From positions 8,246,001 through 8,310,000 of the forward strand of contig OX344757.2 of NCBI GenBank assembly GCA_947034885.2: DNA of 64,000 nt, read 5' to 3'. The translations under genes were made by a program, and so were the position numbers. Below the pieces are notes generated by a model, which worked only from the letters and a program-made list of their open reading frames with translations, did not search any database and was not told the origin of the DNA. The stretch is from Thuidium tamariscinum (taxonomy: Eukaryota; Streptophyta; Bryopsida; Hypnales; Thuidiaceae). Below are positions 37,201 through 49,890 of this stretch, piece after piece. How positions within the stretch are numbered: position 1 is the first letter of the stretch; every line of letters begins with the position of its first letter.

Positions 37201-40200
37201 ATCGCCATCAGTGCATGCTTATTGCATACACTTTACCAAAAGGAATTGGTAATGCTCTGATGAAGCCTATTTTCGAGCTTGGAGATCGTCATTGGTGGCA
37301 AATGTTCATGTAACTAATCTATTCAGTGGTTGGTCTGCAGAAACCCTTTTTGGATGAGGTCTCACAACTTACAGACGATGTTTCGTCTGTCTTACCGGCA
37401 GCAGATAGCCTTGAACAATATTTGATGGAGCTTATAACATCCGTTACTGACGATGAAGATGCCAGACGTGTTTTCGAACAGCAGATGACACCTTACCAGG
37501 TGAGAATTACGGCAAGGCATGATCTAAAATGCAACAGTGAGACTTTTGGACCTATATCTTATGTACTGCTTGGATTAATGAATCTTACTCTTCAACATTG
37601 GCAGGTGGAAGTTGTTTCAGGAACAATAATAATGAGATGGGTTAATACTCAACTCTCGCAGTTGACAGAGTGGGTTGATCGATCAGCGCAGCAGGAAGTA
37701 CGTCTCTTCACCTACTTGAGCGAGGTTTTGCTGCAATTCGTCCTTGAGTATCCTCTTGTTTTGTTTTACTGTTCCAGTTGTGTTCCATCACAACTCTGAA
37801 AGCTTTGTAGAAATTCAAGCAGGGTTATTCCCTGAAGTACTTGATTCTGTGTACTAGTCTGTAATGAACTAATTTCTTACATATTTTTCTCGTCATGTGA
37901 ATTTTGTCTGTCTCCTTGGTTCACCTTTACAGGTTTCTCTTCTAGTCTCACTAATTTTAGTGGGATGCAGAAATGGCAACCTCTTTCCGCTCAGCAACGA
38001 CATGGAGGATCGATTGTGGAGGTCTTCAGAATTGTGGAGGAGGTGTGTGGTGTTCTAGTTCATTGTATATTACTCTCTGAACAATCTTAATAGACACCTT
38101 ATTGTGGCATGCATTCTTCGAAGATTTTTTATTCTACCTTTTTTTTAATTAATAGACGGTAATGGTAGAGTGGGGTTTTATTTAACGAAAATCAGTTGTT
38201 TATTATTTGCTTATTAGTACTAACTGTTGACTGCACTTTTGGACTTGAGCAGACTATAGATCAATTCTTCAAACTTAATCTTCCTATGAGATTACCTCAG
38301 TTGAAAGGCCTTATCAGTGGGTTTGATAACGCGCTGCAACAGTACACCAACAGAGTAGTTGTTCAACTAGGTAACATTTTATTCCCGAACTAGTTAGTGG
38401 ATTCGCGGACCCTCGTAAATCACAATTCTTGTATCAATTGGTAATCCTTTCTTGTAGACTAGAGATCTGTCGTGTCATATTTTAAATCATGTGAGACCTG
38501 GACTTTGTGAAGCAAAAGCTTAGGCCCAGCTCTCATGTGCAAGTTTGCGGTCTAAGAAAAGTGCGCAAATAGCACACTTTCCGGGAACATCTCAGAAATT
38601 TCAAAATAAACCATAAGGTGCCGCGAACAGGCCCGCACGTAAACAAAATTCCTGTTGTTTTCGCTCCCCTATGTTGGACCTTTGTCTTTAGAGTAAATTG
38701 AATTTGGTCGCAGCATTCATTGTCTGTACGAGTTGTATGGCTAGATATTACATTTCTCTATTGGCCTTTTATTAATGAATTGTTTATTTTTGGTGCTCTA
38801 CCAAATACCCTTCCTGATTTATACCTGAAGCCTTACTTTATGAATAAACCTGTGATATGAGCTTTTGAAAGCTGACAGGGCCAAAAAAAATTCTTGCATT
38901 AGATTGTTGGTAATGTCACTTTGCTCAGAGGTTCACATGTCATCATAACCAGATTGGTGCGTCCAACCCTTACTTGGAAATTCTCGGTTGTACGATCAGG
39001 CATGTGACCACATAGCCTTTGCTGTATACGTGTTTATTCAGGTGATACGAGAGATCTTGTTCCACCAGCTCCAAGCTTGACCCGCTACAAGAAAGAGGTT
39101 GCTTTGAAGTCGGCAAGCAACAAGAAAAAAGTTGCAGACCCCCGTCTGCCCGATGAGAGACGCTCTAGCGAGATCAATCTGCTGACTACTACTTCCCTTT
39201 GTGTTCGTCTCAACACACTTCATGTAAGTTTTTTTTCTCTCCATATGGTTAACACAAAAATGCCGCTCCAAGTATCACCAAATAAACTCCTTAGTATTGT
39301 ACCTGAACTTCAGAAATTGATAGGATTAGGATTACAATTTAAATTCGTAGTGTGTCATTTCATTTTTATTATTCAGAGAACTCAGCTGTACCTGACAACT
39401 CTTGCATAGTAATACTCTAGTTTGTTGGCTTGGCTTCTGGAGCTCCACATAGTTTACGTTGCACGTTGAATATAATATGCCTCATAAGTGGTTACTGGAT
39501 GCTATTAGAGCTTACATGATGTACTTGATGGTGCAGTATATCTTAACCCATTCCAACGTACTTGAAGACAACATACGGGATCGCTGGGCTAAGAAAAGAC
39601 CTCAAGATGATTTTTCTCGTGCTAATGGCTCACACTCCAGTACGTAATTTGATTTCAGTCTCTTGTCGAAGCTTTATATTCCAACTCACAACCCAGTTAT
39701 GCAGACGTATTCTTTAATCAAATCCTTGCTGTTAAGCACATTTGGATACTGGGCTTCGGAAAGTTTGTTTTGAAACATCCTGTGCAGTAGTGATGTTGGA
39801 TGGCCAGGAAAATTCGTCAATTTCGGGATGTTTTTGTCTGGAAATAGTCAAGATTGTCAAAAGAACTACTCATCGTGTTAGAGCACAAATTTTTTGTCCT
39901 GTTTGTGTTCATGTTTATATTTTTGGAGAATATATTTCAGCTTAATTCGAGTGATAGTCTCTTAGATTTTAGATTTATGTCTTCATTGTTTGTCATAGTA
40001 GTGAAGAAAAACAAGTTTGCATGTTCAGAGCGCGGATCAGGAGACCCGGATATGAAGAAAATGCGGGAGTCTGGGAACAGACCAATGGACGACCTTTCCA
40101 TAGCATTTGAAGGATCAAGAAAGGCTGTTAATACTGCAATCGATAAGATCTGTGAATTCACAGGTATTGATTTGAGTCTTTGTACTGCTATGAATAATTT

Positions 40201-41576
40201 ATAGAATGGGAGGTCACCACATCAGCATCTCGTGCACCTGAATAGTGACATCTTACAAGTGATTTTTTTCGTCGTAATTTATCGAGTTCTGCAATAATCA
40301 AGAAATATGGTCGTTCTATTATGTCCGGTAACACTCACGTGGTCTTGTTACTGTCTTTTAGGAACCAAATTGATTTTTTGGGATATGAGGGAGACCTTTA
40401 TTGATGGTTTGTACAAAATTTCGGTTTCCCAAGCACGTATGCAAATGGTGGTAGATGGTCTTGACCCTGTAAGTATCCTTCCTTCTGATGTATTAATTTC
40501 GTGAGTTAGGGTCCAGTTTTAAGCATTATAATGTTCTCTATATTTTTGGCATTTGAGTCCAACACGACTAATGTGCTCAAATGTTTCTCTCGTTTCTCCT
40601 CGCTAATCTTGAAACATGGCATACGGGTAATGTGCAGGTACTTGGGGAGCTTTGTGAAGTGATTGTGGAGCCCCTTCGAGATCGTGTTGTACTTGGACTC
40701 TTGCAAGCTGCCTTGGTACGATTCTTCAATTATGTTGCTTTCAGTATATTGTTCATGATTGCTTATAGTCTTGTCTGCATGATTTCGGATATTCTTATGC
40801 CTAAAATTACTCTGATGATGCTCAGTCTGCATTGGAATCGTCGTTTGATCTTTTTCAATTATCAACAGTGTACGGAGATCTAGCCTTCAGAAGTCTCATT
40901 TGTTGAGAGCATATTGCTCCAGCTGCTGGATTTGAAAGGTTTGTCTCTGGTAACTTCAGGATGCTTTGCTTCGCGTACTTCTGGATGGAGGACCAGCCAG
41001 AGGTTTCTCTGCAAGCGACTCAGCAATGTTGGAGGAAGACGTGAATGTGCTCAAAGTATGTCTTATGAACTCCCAGTGTGCAATGGAACATATTGCTGTG
41101 ACGCCTGTTGGATTTTGTTCAGCATACTTTTTGGTCATTTTCTCTTGACTGTTCCCTGTTTCTCTTGAACTTTTCAGGATTTCTTTATAGCCGAAGGAGA
41201 TGGGCTGCCAAAGGGTGTTGTGGAGAATGCAGCTGCCTCTGTTCACCAAATTCTCAACTTATACAGTCTCGATGTGAGTTTCTCAACTTTCTGCTATCCT
41301 GCGTATGCTTCTGAATCCCCTTTTTTTCCATCTCACCGCCTTGTTTCTAAAATTAGTAACGAATTGCGACAACCGTATATTTTCTTGCAGACCAACCAGG
41401 TGATTGAAACCTTCAAGCGATCAAGTGAGCAAATGGCAGCAGGGACAAACCAAACAAGAACAGGATCGACACGATTTGCGTCTGATGCAGATACCCTTCT
41501 ACGTGTTTTGTGTCATAGAATCGATCCAGTTGCTTCAAAATTCTTGAAGACAAAAATGAAGTTATCGTCCACTTGA
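31222..41576 (+). CDS. PATROL1-like MUN-domain protein, complete, 26 exons
   Basis: This is a plant Munc13/UNC-13-related MUN-domain (DUF810) protein. Arabidopsis PATROL1 (about 1,100 aa) supports delivery of the proton pump AHA1 to the guard-cell plasma membrane. Exons start at 31222, 31624, 32014, 32333, 33095, 33349, 33903, 34273, 34610, 35042, 35326, 35810, 36260, 37063, 37341, 37605, 37971, 38253, 39042, 39537, 40029, 40362, 40638, 40960, 41178 and 41391. Every junction has GT/AG and matching phase, giving 1,119 aa, close to the family length. Exon 1 contributes only ATGGACGG. Recognisable parts are DLELLQRYRRDRRELLNFLL near the N-terminus, LISPAKEKKEEKKSKL, GEVCHWADGYPVNVRIYEKL, EPLRDRVVLGLLQAAL and a C-terminal ADTLLRVLCHRIDPVASKFL. 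No membrane helix is seen. It is probably a functional housekeeping gene. Confidence 0.92.
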
Positions 41577-42594
41577 TCGCTCCAGGAACTTTATTCTGAG
41601 CTGTAGAACAGTCTTGTAGACGTATAAGTTTGTGTTTCTTTTGCAGAGAATTATATGGTGATTTTACATTCATCCATAAGGAATTGGAGCCTGTGATAGG
41701 ATCCAAGCTTGCAAGTGTGCTGACCCCATCCACCGCTTGCATCAGCTTTTGTATAAAATTATATATTTATCCATCTGTTGAACGGTGCTGGCTGTAGATG
41801 TCTCTAAACGTGTTCATACCTGAACATAGTTTTGGAGAATTGGTTTTGCTCCACCCCGTTTCATGTCATGGTGATTGCCTCTGATACTCAAACTACTCTG
41901 CGTGGTCAGAAAGCCACCAATTCGAGAAAATTTTGCATTCTTCAGCTACCACCAACTTCAGTCCCTGGCAGGTTGATAGTCTATTGCAGCAACATCTTCC
42001 ACAAGTCTTGGTTGCCATTCGACCTCAGCTTTGAGTTGCGCAAGTTGTGAACCTTAAACGAACCTCGTGGCTCTTGGAGATTGCAGACGCAGCGACTGTT
42101 ACAGTGAAGTCTTTCGAATTACGTGGTTAGTTAATTCCTTGCCCAGTTCCTCTGATGTGCACGTCACGGCATGGCTGAGGAGATCCCCGAATCGATATCC
42201 TACCCACTTATGCGCAAGCTTTAGTCTTTCGAACTACACTGCATTTGCATATTTCAGAATATTCCAGAATCGTTCTTATTTTCACGGGACTTGTTCCAGG
42301 AAAGCATTTACAGCTCGGACATCCATCGATGTATTGATCGTCAAAGGCATCTGGGTTTTGCGAACCTATCGAAGTAAGCTTAGGTTACAACTTGACTTCT
42401 CATCCGTCCTTACAACTCGCTGGACAATGCAGCCTTCTCTTTCAAGAATGCATTCTAAAACCATACTGTAGATTGCTTCGTTTCCAGCCGCCGCGACTTT
42501 TCGAAATCTTAGATCTTGTGCTCGAATCAAACGTTGCATCGCAGACATTAAGTAGGATTGAGGCAGTGTAGCCGAGAAATTGACGCGGGGTGAT
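41577..42594. other. Intergenic between PATROL1-like and next gene
   Basis: About 1 kb between two same-strand genes. It should contain the PATROL1-like 3' UTR and the promoter of the downstream gene. Open frames here are short and antisense or unsupported. No repeats were seen. Confidence 0.5.
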
Positions 42595-44374
42595 ATGAAG
42601 GAGCTATGGCCGAAATTGCAGCTGCTGCTTTCTCAATTGAAGATACGGCTTCGGGCATCGGTTCGTCGTCGACTCGCTGTTGGTATGTGTCATTCAGAAA
42701 CCCAGAGTAATGGTGCGACATTCCTAAGATGCCGCCGCGGCGAATTTGTAAATGTATGTTTAAGTTTTGTGGGGTTTTAGCTTGGTTGGTCTGGATTAAA
42801 CTGGTTCGCTCTCTTATTCCTTCTGAGCATTTGTATCTGCTTGCTTGCTAGTTCTCATCGATGTTCACACATTGTTTGTGGAATGAATACTATTAGACAT
42901 TGTGGCGCTGAGTACGGGGCTACGCGCTGTTGCGATGCTCGATTATGTGCCTTGTACTCCACCGATGTTACAACAACTATGCCAGCTTCTATTTCATCTA
43001 TCTCAGGTTTGCCCGTCTCTTGAACTGCTCATGAGTTCTTGATTAGACTTTCACAACGCAAACCTGTGAGCTGTGCATTTATACAAGACTGTCATCTGTA
43101 ATCGATTTTTAGGGTTTTAAGCACGTGTTTGAAGTTAGGGTTCAGGGCTTCGGTCGTGTTAGATTCCTCATTTGATTGTGAACCTCGAACCATTCTGCGC
43201 AGGAAGTGCATGAGGTAGCGGTCTTGCGGGTTTTGGACATGGAAGGCTGTGGATACTTAATTCACCCTTCTCATTTATTAGAGTACATGCACCGAAGCCT
43301 GAATTCGCCTTACGAGCTCTTCTTCGTTGTCCTCGATGATGGCAGTCCTCGGGTACGTTCGTTATAAGTTAACTGTAAGTCAATTATGTAGTAGCTTTAC
43401 ATGAATGACTTGATTGAACATCATCGGTTTGATGGAAATTGAAGGGATATCGTAAGTTTGATCCTTCACAGAAAGCATGTCAAGCAGAACACGAGGCAAT
43501 TGTGAAGAACCTATCTGAGATTCAGCAACGAATCTCTTCCCTACTCGTTGAAAATGTGAAGTCATGTTCTCTTACTGGTGCTGAACAATCCAATGGAGAC
43601 AATGCAACCATCAATGTATTAGCAGCAGGGAACCCGACAAGTGGTTCTGGGATTCTGTTGCCAACACTGAACGGGTTCGTGACACCGATTGAGAATCTCT
43701 CTACCCATTAACCCTGTCTGCAGTTCAACCTGATCCTGTTTTTGTTCTACCTCACCTTGCAGTGACCCTACAGTGGGGGTTTATTTATGTTCTACAGATG
43801 GTTGCTTGGCTACCCAGTAGTGTACTTCTTTGTGGAAGAGAATGCTTCTCGAGCAGGGCGGTGTGTGGCTGGTGGTGCAGTACAGTTGCACCAAGTTCTT
43901 GTAAGCAGGTTTGTGTAATTTTTGTTCCTGTGCTCATAGTTGCACGTTTCAAACACCTCGTGTTTCTCTTTGATAGTTTTCTGTTAAACTTCGACGGATG
44001 GACTCAAATACTTCATGTTTTGTGGTGATGCAGCACACTTTTGAGTCCCTCAAACTTTCAGAATAATGCTGAGTTGACATATGACGAGGACGAGCTCTTA
44101 AGGTCAGAATTTGGCGTTTGATTGCCTACTCTTGTACTCTACATGGCCTGTTTGGTGTTGCTTTTAATTGTATGAGTCACAGAGCATGCGCCGACTATGG
44201 AATGTGCTGTGCAGTTTCACCGTGCCAAGTGACCTGTGCCCCTCAGGCTTGGGTGAGGATTGGGCACAGACATTTCTCCATAAGGTTACTGAATCTGTTG
44301 AAAGAGCTTGCAACGTATGGAGTTCTGTTCGAATAGAAGTCACGACACGCAAGATGGAGTTTATTGTGCTGTAA
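42595..44374 (+). CDS. Conserved protein, possibly C1orf74/DUF4504 family, seven exons
   Basis: Exons 42595-42682, 42897-43006, 43203-43352, 43445-43674, 43798-43908, 44034-44102 and 44215-44374 join in phase for 305 aa. The start is ATG 42595 (MKELWPKLQLLLSQLKIRLR). Features in order are DIVALSTGLRAVAMLDYVPC after exon 1, then GYLIHPSHLLEYMHRSLNSP and YELFFVVLDDGSPR, then a helix-forming stretch in exon 4. NGWLLGYPVVYFFVEEN follows across the exon 4/5 join, and the C-terminus reads FTVPSDLCPSG ... IEVTTRKMEFIVL. The LLGYPVVY segment and overall length recall the UPF0739/C1orf74 family, whose biochemical role is unknown. That placement is from memory of motifs and is tentative. The exon-5 donor at 43909 (GTTTGT) was chosen because the stronger GTAAGC at 43901 would bring a stop into exon 6. 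No membrane segment or signal peptide is evident. Confidence 0.65.
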
Positions 44375-45484
44375 GGACCATCGGCTGCTAGAAGACAACG
44401 CGGATCATTCCGTGGTCAATTGGGGATGCCGTATCCGGGGTAGGTTTAATTTGCAAGAAGGTATTATAACCTCTCTTTAGAGCTTATTTACAGACTGCTT
44501 CTAACCTTCATCCCAGTTGATGATCAAGGCTTGATAATTGAGGCTTGATGGCATTGATACCTGCGTTGTATGTGGTTGTGAGTGCGGTTGAAGTGAAATC
44601 TAAGAGAAATCTCTACCTTCACTAATTACTTTTAACTTAGTGAGTGTGGATCCACCTAACATGATCTAAATGCACAAGACTTTTGCCATCTTGACATCAT
44701 TTGATTGATTTAGCAATGGAAGATTTCAAATGGCTCTGTAGATCCTAACCAGTGATTATTCTTGATAGCTTGGCCTGCTTTGCTCCAATATGCTCAATTA
44801 CGGGAATCTCCTTCAGATATCAGATATTAGGTTTTGGGGTTTAGGATCCTTAACCCCTCACCGCCCAAGGGGACCAAAAGTGTCCTCACATAGTCTAGCA
44901 GTCAACTTCAAAGTACTGTAACTTTTGCATTCAATGTCCAAATTCAATAAAACTTGTTGGGAAAGTTGCTTATACTAGACTAGTTTTTGTGGTAAAATTT
45001 TTAAATGTATCCAAGATGTACTAAGTTTTTGAAAGCCATTCAAAGTTTGCAGATTCAATTTGAATTCACCACTCTACATTGAGATGGGTGGAGTTTGGGG
45101 GCTTGTATCTTTTTCATCAAATGTTAGTTTTCAAAAAAAATTGTTGGGTTTTGTTCCCCATAAAGTCTACTTATTGTGGTAAAATTTTCATGTGAACCCA
45201 TGTTATTTTGAATGCTTGGGAGCAATTTGAAGTTCAAAATCCATACATTTTTGCATTACAATGAACTTCATCGGCTTATAACTTCTTCAAACAGGGTTTG
45301 TTTTCAATAATTTTTGTTGGAAAAGGTTCACTTATTAGTTTAGTTCTTGTGATAAAAATTTCATATTAATTCAAGAAGTTATGATTGATTGAGAAGCATT
45401 TTAATAGAAGTAGGTTCAACCATAGATGTGTTTTTTTGCTAGTTTTTAAACTATTTTTGGACATTTTCACACCACACATGACTT
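44375..45484. repeat. Diverged repeat units upstream of the LINE
   Basis: After the gene's 3' flank, TTAACCCCTCACCGCCCAAGG at about 44849 resembles the ends of the TTAA-bounded repeats at 53-57 kb. From about 44930 to 45420 three diverged units occur at roughly 170-190 bp spacing. Each carries a variant of AAAxTTGTTGGG...CTTAT..TAGTxTAGTTxTTGTGGTAAAATTT. No gene is supported. Confidence 0.5.
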
Positions 45485-48400
45485 AGGCTTTGGAAACTCT
45501 ACTATCAAGTCAAGAATTATACAAGGCATTGCTACAAATGGCAAAGAGACGAAGCCTAGGACCTAATGGTATCACGGTTGAACTCTTCTGCCGGTTTTAG
45601 AATTTGTTGGAATAAGATTTTACACTGATGGTCAAGGAATCAATCACCAAGGGCCAATTTCCAAATGGTATGACATCTAGCACTATAGTTCTTTTGTTTA
45701 AGTTTGGTGATTAAGCTAATCTTTCAAATTGATGCCCAATTACTTTACTCAATGCGTCATATAAAATAGTTGCAAAGGCCTTACAAATTAGATTATAAAG
45801 TATTCTTAAAGATATTATTAGTCAAAAACAATCGGTGTTCCTACTAGGGAGACACATCTTAACCAATATTTTGCTCCAACATGAAACCATAGAGTGGGCA
45901 CATGAATCCAATCAAGACCTAATCTTCCTCAAACTAGATTTTACCAAGGCTTACGACGTAGTCTCATGGAATTTCTTCTTTCGTATGATGAAGCAAATTG
46001 GTATACCTGATTCTTTTTCACATCTAGTTATGATGCTCCTATACAATGCTTCAGCTTCAATATTACTCAATGGTAAAGCAACAACCCCATTTCCTATTTT
46101 TCGAGGTGTAAGACAAGGCTGCCCATTGGTGTCGTATCTATTTTTATTGGTGGGAAAAGCTCTTTATATGGTCACCCATGTTGAACAACAAGCAAGAAGG
46201 ATCCAAGGCATCTCTCTACAAAGTAGTAATCTCCAACAACTCATATCTCAATATGTAGACAACACTGGAATGCCCATTACAGGCAAGGAAGAGGTTCTAC
46301 AAAATACTATTTCTTTACTTGAGAGATTTGGCTCAGCAACTAGACTTATAACTAATTGGACCAAGAGTATTGGATATTAGTTTTCAAAACTCCTGAGGCC
46401 ACAATGGATGGAACAATTCAATTTCACATGGACCCCTCTAGACTCATTAACTGAGCTCCTCAGCGCTCCTTTTGGCATTCCTTTAGAAACCATAGACATT
46501 GATGACTTCCTACTTGATGAAGTCAAGAAGAAGCTTTCATATTGGAACAAGTAGCAACTTTCCTTGGCTGGTAGAGTTACAGTGGTTAATGTAGTCCTTC
46601 TCTCCACGTTGTATTATTTGATAGTCATTTGGAGTGGTTCATTACAAGCCATCCGAGTTGTGCAAAGTTCTATTCGCAATTATTTATGGAGTGGCTTAGA
46701 ACATAACACTTGTACACGGGTTAATTGGGATGATTGTTGCCTACCCAAAGAAATTGGAGGTCTTAAATTGCTTGACCCGGAAGTGTCACTCAATGCGCTT
46801 TTGGCCAAATGGATACTCTTTGCTATAGAACCTGGCATATCCAATCTTAAAATTCTCCTTAGACATAAGATCTCTCAAATGAAACCAACAACTAAAGGTG
46901 GTTCTTGGTTCTCTTCTCAAGCATGGCTCATGGTTAAAAAAAACATCCATGACAAGTTCATGTGTTTGGAATCAAGTTACAACTCTTTGGAGACGATTCA
47001 CCAAACACATTGATCATGCTCCACCAACCAATGTTGATGAGGTCTTGAGTACAAGTCTATGGTGGTTGACAACCTTCACAGGAACCAATTTTTGATTCAC
47101 AAAGTCACGAGTGAGAGAACTTACACAATAGGGGCTTCGTACTCTAGTTGATTTATGGAACCAAGACTTACACACCTTTAGGTTATAGGAGGATATTTCT
47201 AGTACATTTAGCCTTAATGAAAATGAAAAGGATCAATGGAGATACTTGATCACTCATATACCTAGAGAGTGGCTCTATTTTCTCACACACCAATGCAATC
47301 ATGTTCTATTAGGACAATGGTTAGGCATATATAGGCACCTTGCAAATGAGTTACCATGTGCAGTTTGGCAAAATGACGAATCTGCATTCTCCATCACTCC
47401 AAGCCATCTACAAATTTATTCACCCAAGACAAATTTTAGGACCTCAACGATTGAATGTATGTCACAATAACTTTCTGACATTATGCACATAGGCTCCATC
47501 CAATATTGTGGTGTCATTCATAGAGTTAGAGTTTTAGATTTCTACAAGACTCGAAGGAAGGAGCCAATTTTATCCTTTGTAGGAGACATCCAATCATTGA
47601 CCTTTGACCCTAGTAGCACTAGTAGAAACCCCTGTTTAATGTGACAAGGCCAATTTTTCTTGACGGATTTTGCTAAGCATTAAAAGTAACAACCCGTGTT
47701 TTTATATTAGCATTGATGTTGTGTTGAATGTTTTTGTTGACATAAAAACACGGGTTGTTATTTTTGATGCCTAGCAAAATCCGTCAAGAAAAATTAGGCC
47801 TTGTCACATTAAACGTGAATTTCTACTAGTATAGATGGCTATGGGACAACGGCCAAATTTTATCAGCTTATACAACATTGATGGGACAGGAAATCTTCAC
47901 CAACCAAAGTCAACTTAAACACTATTCCTTCAAATGGATAAGTCACCTTTCCTCATACTTTTTACCTGACTGGCAGGATCTTTGGCATAAAACCAGGTCA
48001 CAAAAGGAAGTAGCATTTATATGGTCAGTTTGGCACAATGTGGTGGCAATTCACTCTTGGAGAGTCTGTATCAACCCAAACATCGATGTCACGTGCAATT
48101 GTTGCACAACCAACTTAGAAGAAACTCCATTTCATAGGTTTAGTTGACCACAAGCACAAGTGGTCTCGGAGTATGCATGTCCAATCAATTCTACACCATC
48201 TTAGAGGTATTCAACCAATTTTGGGCCGACATTCTTGTTTCACATTTATATAATGTGTCTTTGGCGACCCAATCCCACGAAGATTTAACAATCTCCAGCT
48301 TATTGGACCCTGCTTCAAGGCCAAGCACTTTGGATTATTTGAATAGCTCGCAATAATCTAGTCTTTGCTAATTATTCTTGGCCACGAGACATTATTTAGA

Positions 48401-48711
48401 AAACACTATGGATAGCACTTCTAGACATCAGGAGAGCTGTCCTTATGAAAGCCCAGAGTGTAACAAGACTCCATCCTCATTTGGCGGCCAACAATCGTAT
48501 GAAATTTGAAAACACCTTGCTAGTAGATTAGAAGGGGATGAGATTCATTGGAACACCATTCGTCCTCCAAAATGTAAGTTTTTGTAGAGGTGGTCTTTGG
48601 CTTTGTTGCCGGGTACTATCTTGTGTCTTTTCTTGAGCTGACTTGTTTGTCTGGTCTTTGTGTTCTTTCTCTTTTTAATGCAATGGGTCTCCCATTTGTT
48701 TTTAAAAAAAA
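45485..48711 (+). mobile_element. Decayed, 5'-truncated LINE (L1-type reverse transcriptase)
   Basis: Fragments of a plant LINE ORF2 run in order with many stops and frameshifts. AKRRSLGPNGITVELF (about 45540-45590) precedes the reverse transcriptase. Core motif A is LIFLKLDFTKAYDVVSWNFF (about 45925-45980), motif B FRGVRQGCPL (about 46100-46130) and motif C QYVDNTGM near 46250, where the usual YADD is YVDN. Downstream thumb and C-terminal parts include LSLAGRVTVVNVVLLSTLYY, WDDCCLPKEIGGLKLLDPE and a reductase-zinc-binding-like tail to about 48540. Sequence ending in TTTTTAATGCAATGGGTCTCC and a short A run near 48702-48711 looks like the 3' end. No endonuclease domain was seen, so it is 5'-truncated. 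It is not functional. Confidence 0.85.
47617..47831. mobile_element. CACTA-type MITE nested in the LINE
   Basis: A 215-bp foldback starts CACTAGTAGAAACCCC and ends with the complement TTTCTACTAGTA (one terminal mismatch). Long arms share TTTAATGTGACAAGGCC, TTTTTCTTGACGGATTTTGCTA and AACAACCCGTGTTTTTAT. It is flanked by TAG on both sides (47614-47616 and 47832-47834), the 3-bp target duplication expected of CACTA elements. It splits the LINE C-terminal region, so it inserted later. Confidence 0.88.
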
Positions 48712-49890
48712 AGTCACAATCAAAGTGGGCAAAGACGGTCATTCATCTCAGGCCTAAACATGGAAAGATTAAACTGAATATGGCATATCAATATGTACCG
48801 AAATCACCAAATGCCACTATATTTGGACTGCACGTCAGAAAAAAACAGCTTCAAAGTCACGAGAAGGTGAAAGCACGGATCACGTGAAGACGTCAATTTA
48901 CATGCCTGCCGTCAGTCATAAGTGCAGTAACACAGCAGATACCACACAATTCAAACACCAACTCTCAATCTGGTAGTACATATCTAAATCTCATGTCAGC
49001 ACAAGCATGTGACGATCCTTGCACACAAACGAACGCAACCTACGCAGAAAAATTAACTGAAAACATTGACAATATTAGAAACAGAACAGAAACAAAAATT
49101 CAGAGAAGCCGATACAAAACCAGGACGCTTTAAGGTGTCCAAATTACTCGTATGAGAATCACAAAATTGAAACCACGAACTTAAGATTCCATTCACTTTC
49201 AAATTCTGGTATCTTCTATTTCCATTTTAGGTGACAGCAAACCTGAAATCACAAAATCACAAACTTCCACAGAATCGCAAATACTCAAAGATCACCTCTC
49301 GCTGGATTAAGTAAGGTAGAAAAGAAATTTAAGAAACCTCCGATCAATGAGGGTAAACTTTCAGAATTGTGCTGTAACAGAGACTCAAAAGATCTGAAAC
49401 AAGCAGTCTATTGACAAGACGTAATATTGCAAAGTAATGTTGATGGATAGAAAGCAGAGACACTTAGCTTGATGAGCTGCCTGCCCGAGATTCAGAGCAA
49501 GCTGCACACACACAATTATGGCGAGATGTCGACCGAAGAAAAGCGAGGGCCAAGATCAATCATCAAAAGTAGATCATCAAAAGTAGAGGCAGGGGAACTA
49601 CATTTCAAATTTGAAGCATTTATGAGTTTGCCGAAAGACAAAACAAAACTGTCAAAATGCTCTTGAACAATAACCTGCTACCGCTAGTAAGTTTTTACGT
49701 CAGTAAATCATATACCGCATAAGGACAGACCAGAAGGAGTCTAAAAAGAGTCTGGTCAAAATATTGCTTGACGTGCCCCAAAGAACCTATGTAATCATGC
49801 ACCTTCCAACCTTCTATCTACAAAAGATTTGTTGTAGAGAAGTGCACAGCCGCAGTAAAATTACCAATTCAACATGTCTTGGAGTACATT
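48712..49890. other. Intergenic, no gene seen
   Basis: This lies between the LINE 3' end and the RING gene stop, and probably includes the 3' UTR of the minus-strand RING gene. No coding region or clear repeat is supported, apart from a short doubled ATCATCAAAAGTAGA at about 49558-49587. Confidence 0.45.

Noticed and set aside
45835..46380. Possible intact reverse-transcriptase gene
   Set aside because: Flanking parts of the same protein are broken by stops, and the YADD box reads YVDN. It is a fragment of a dead LINE.
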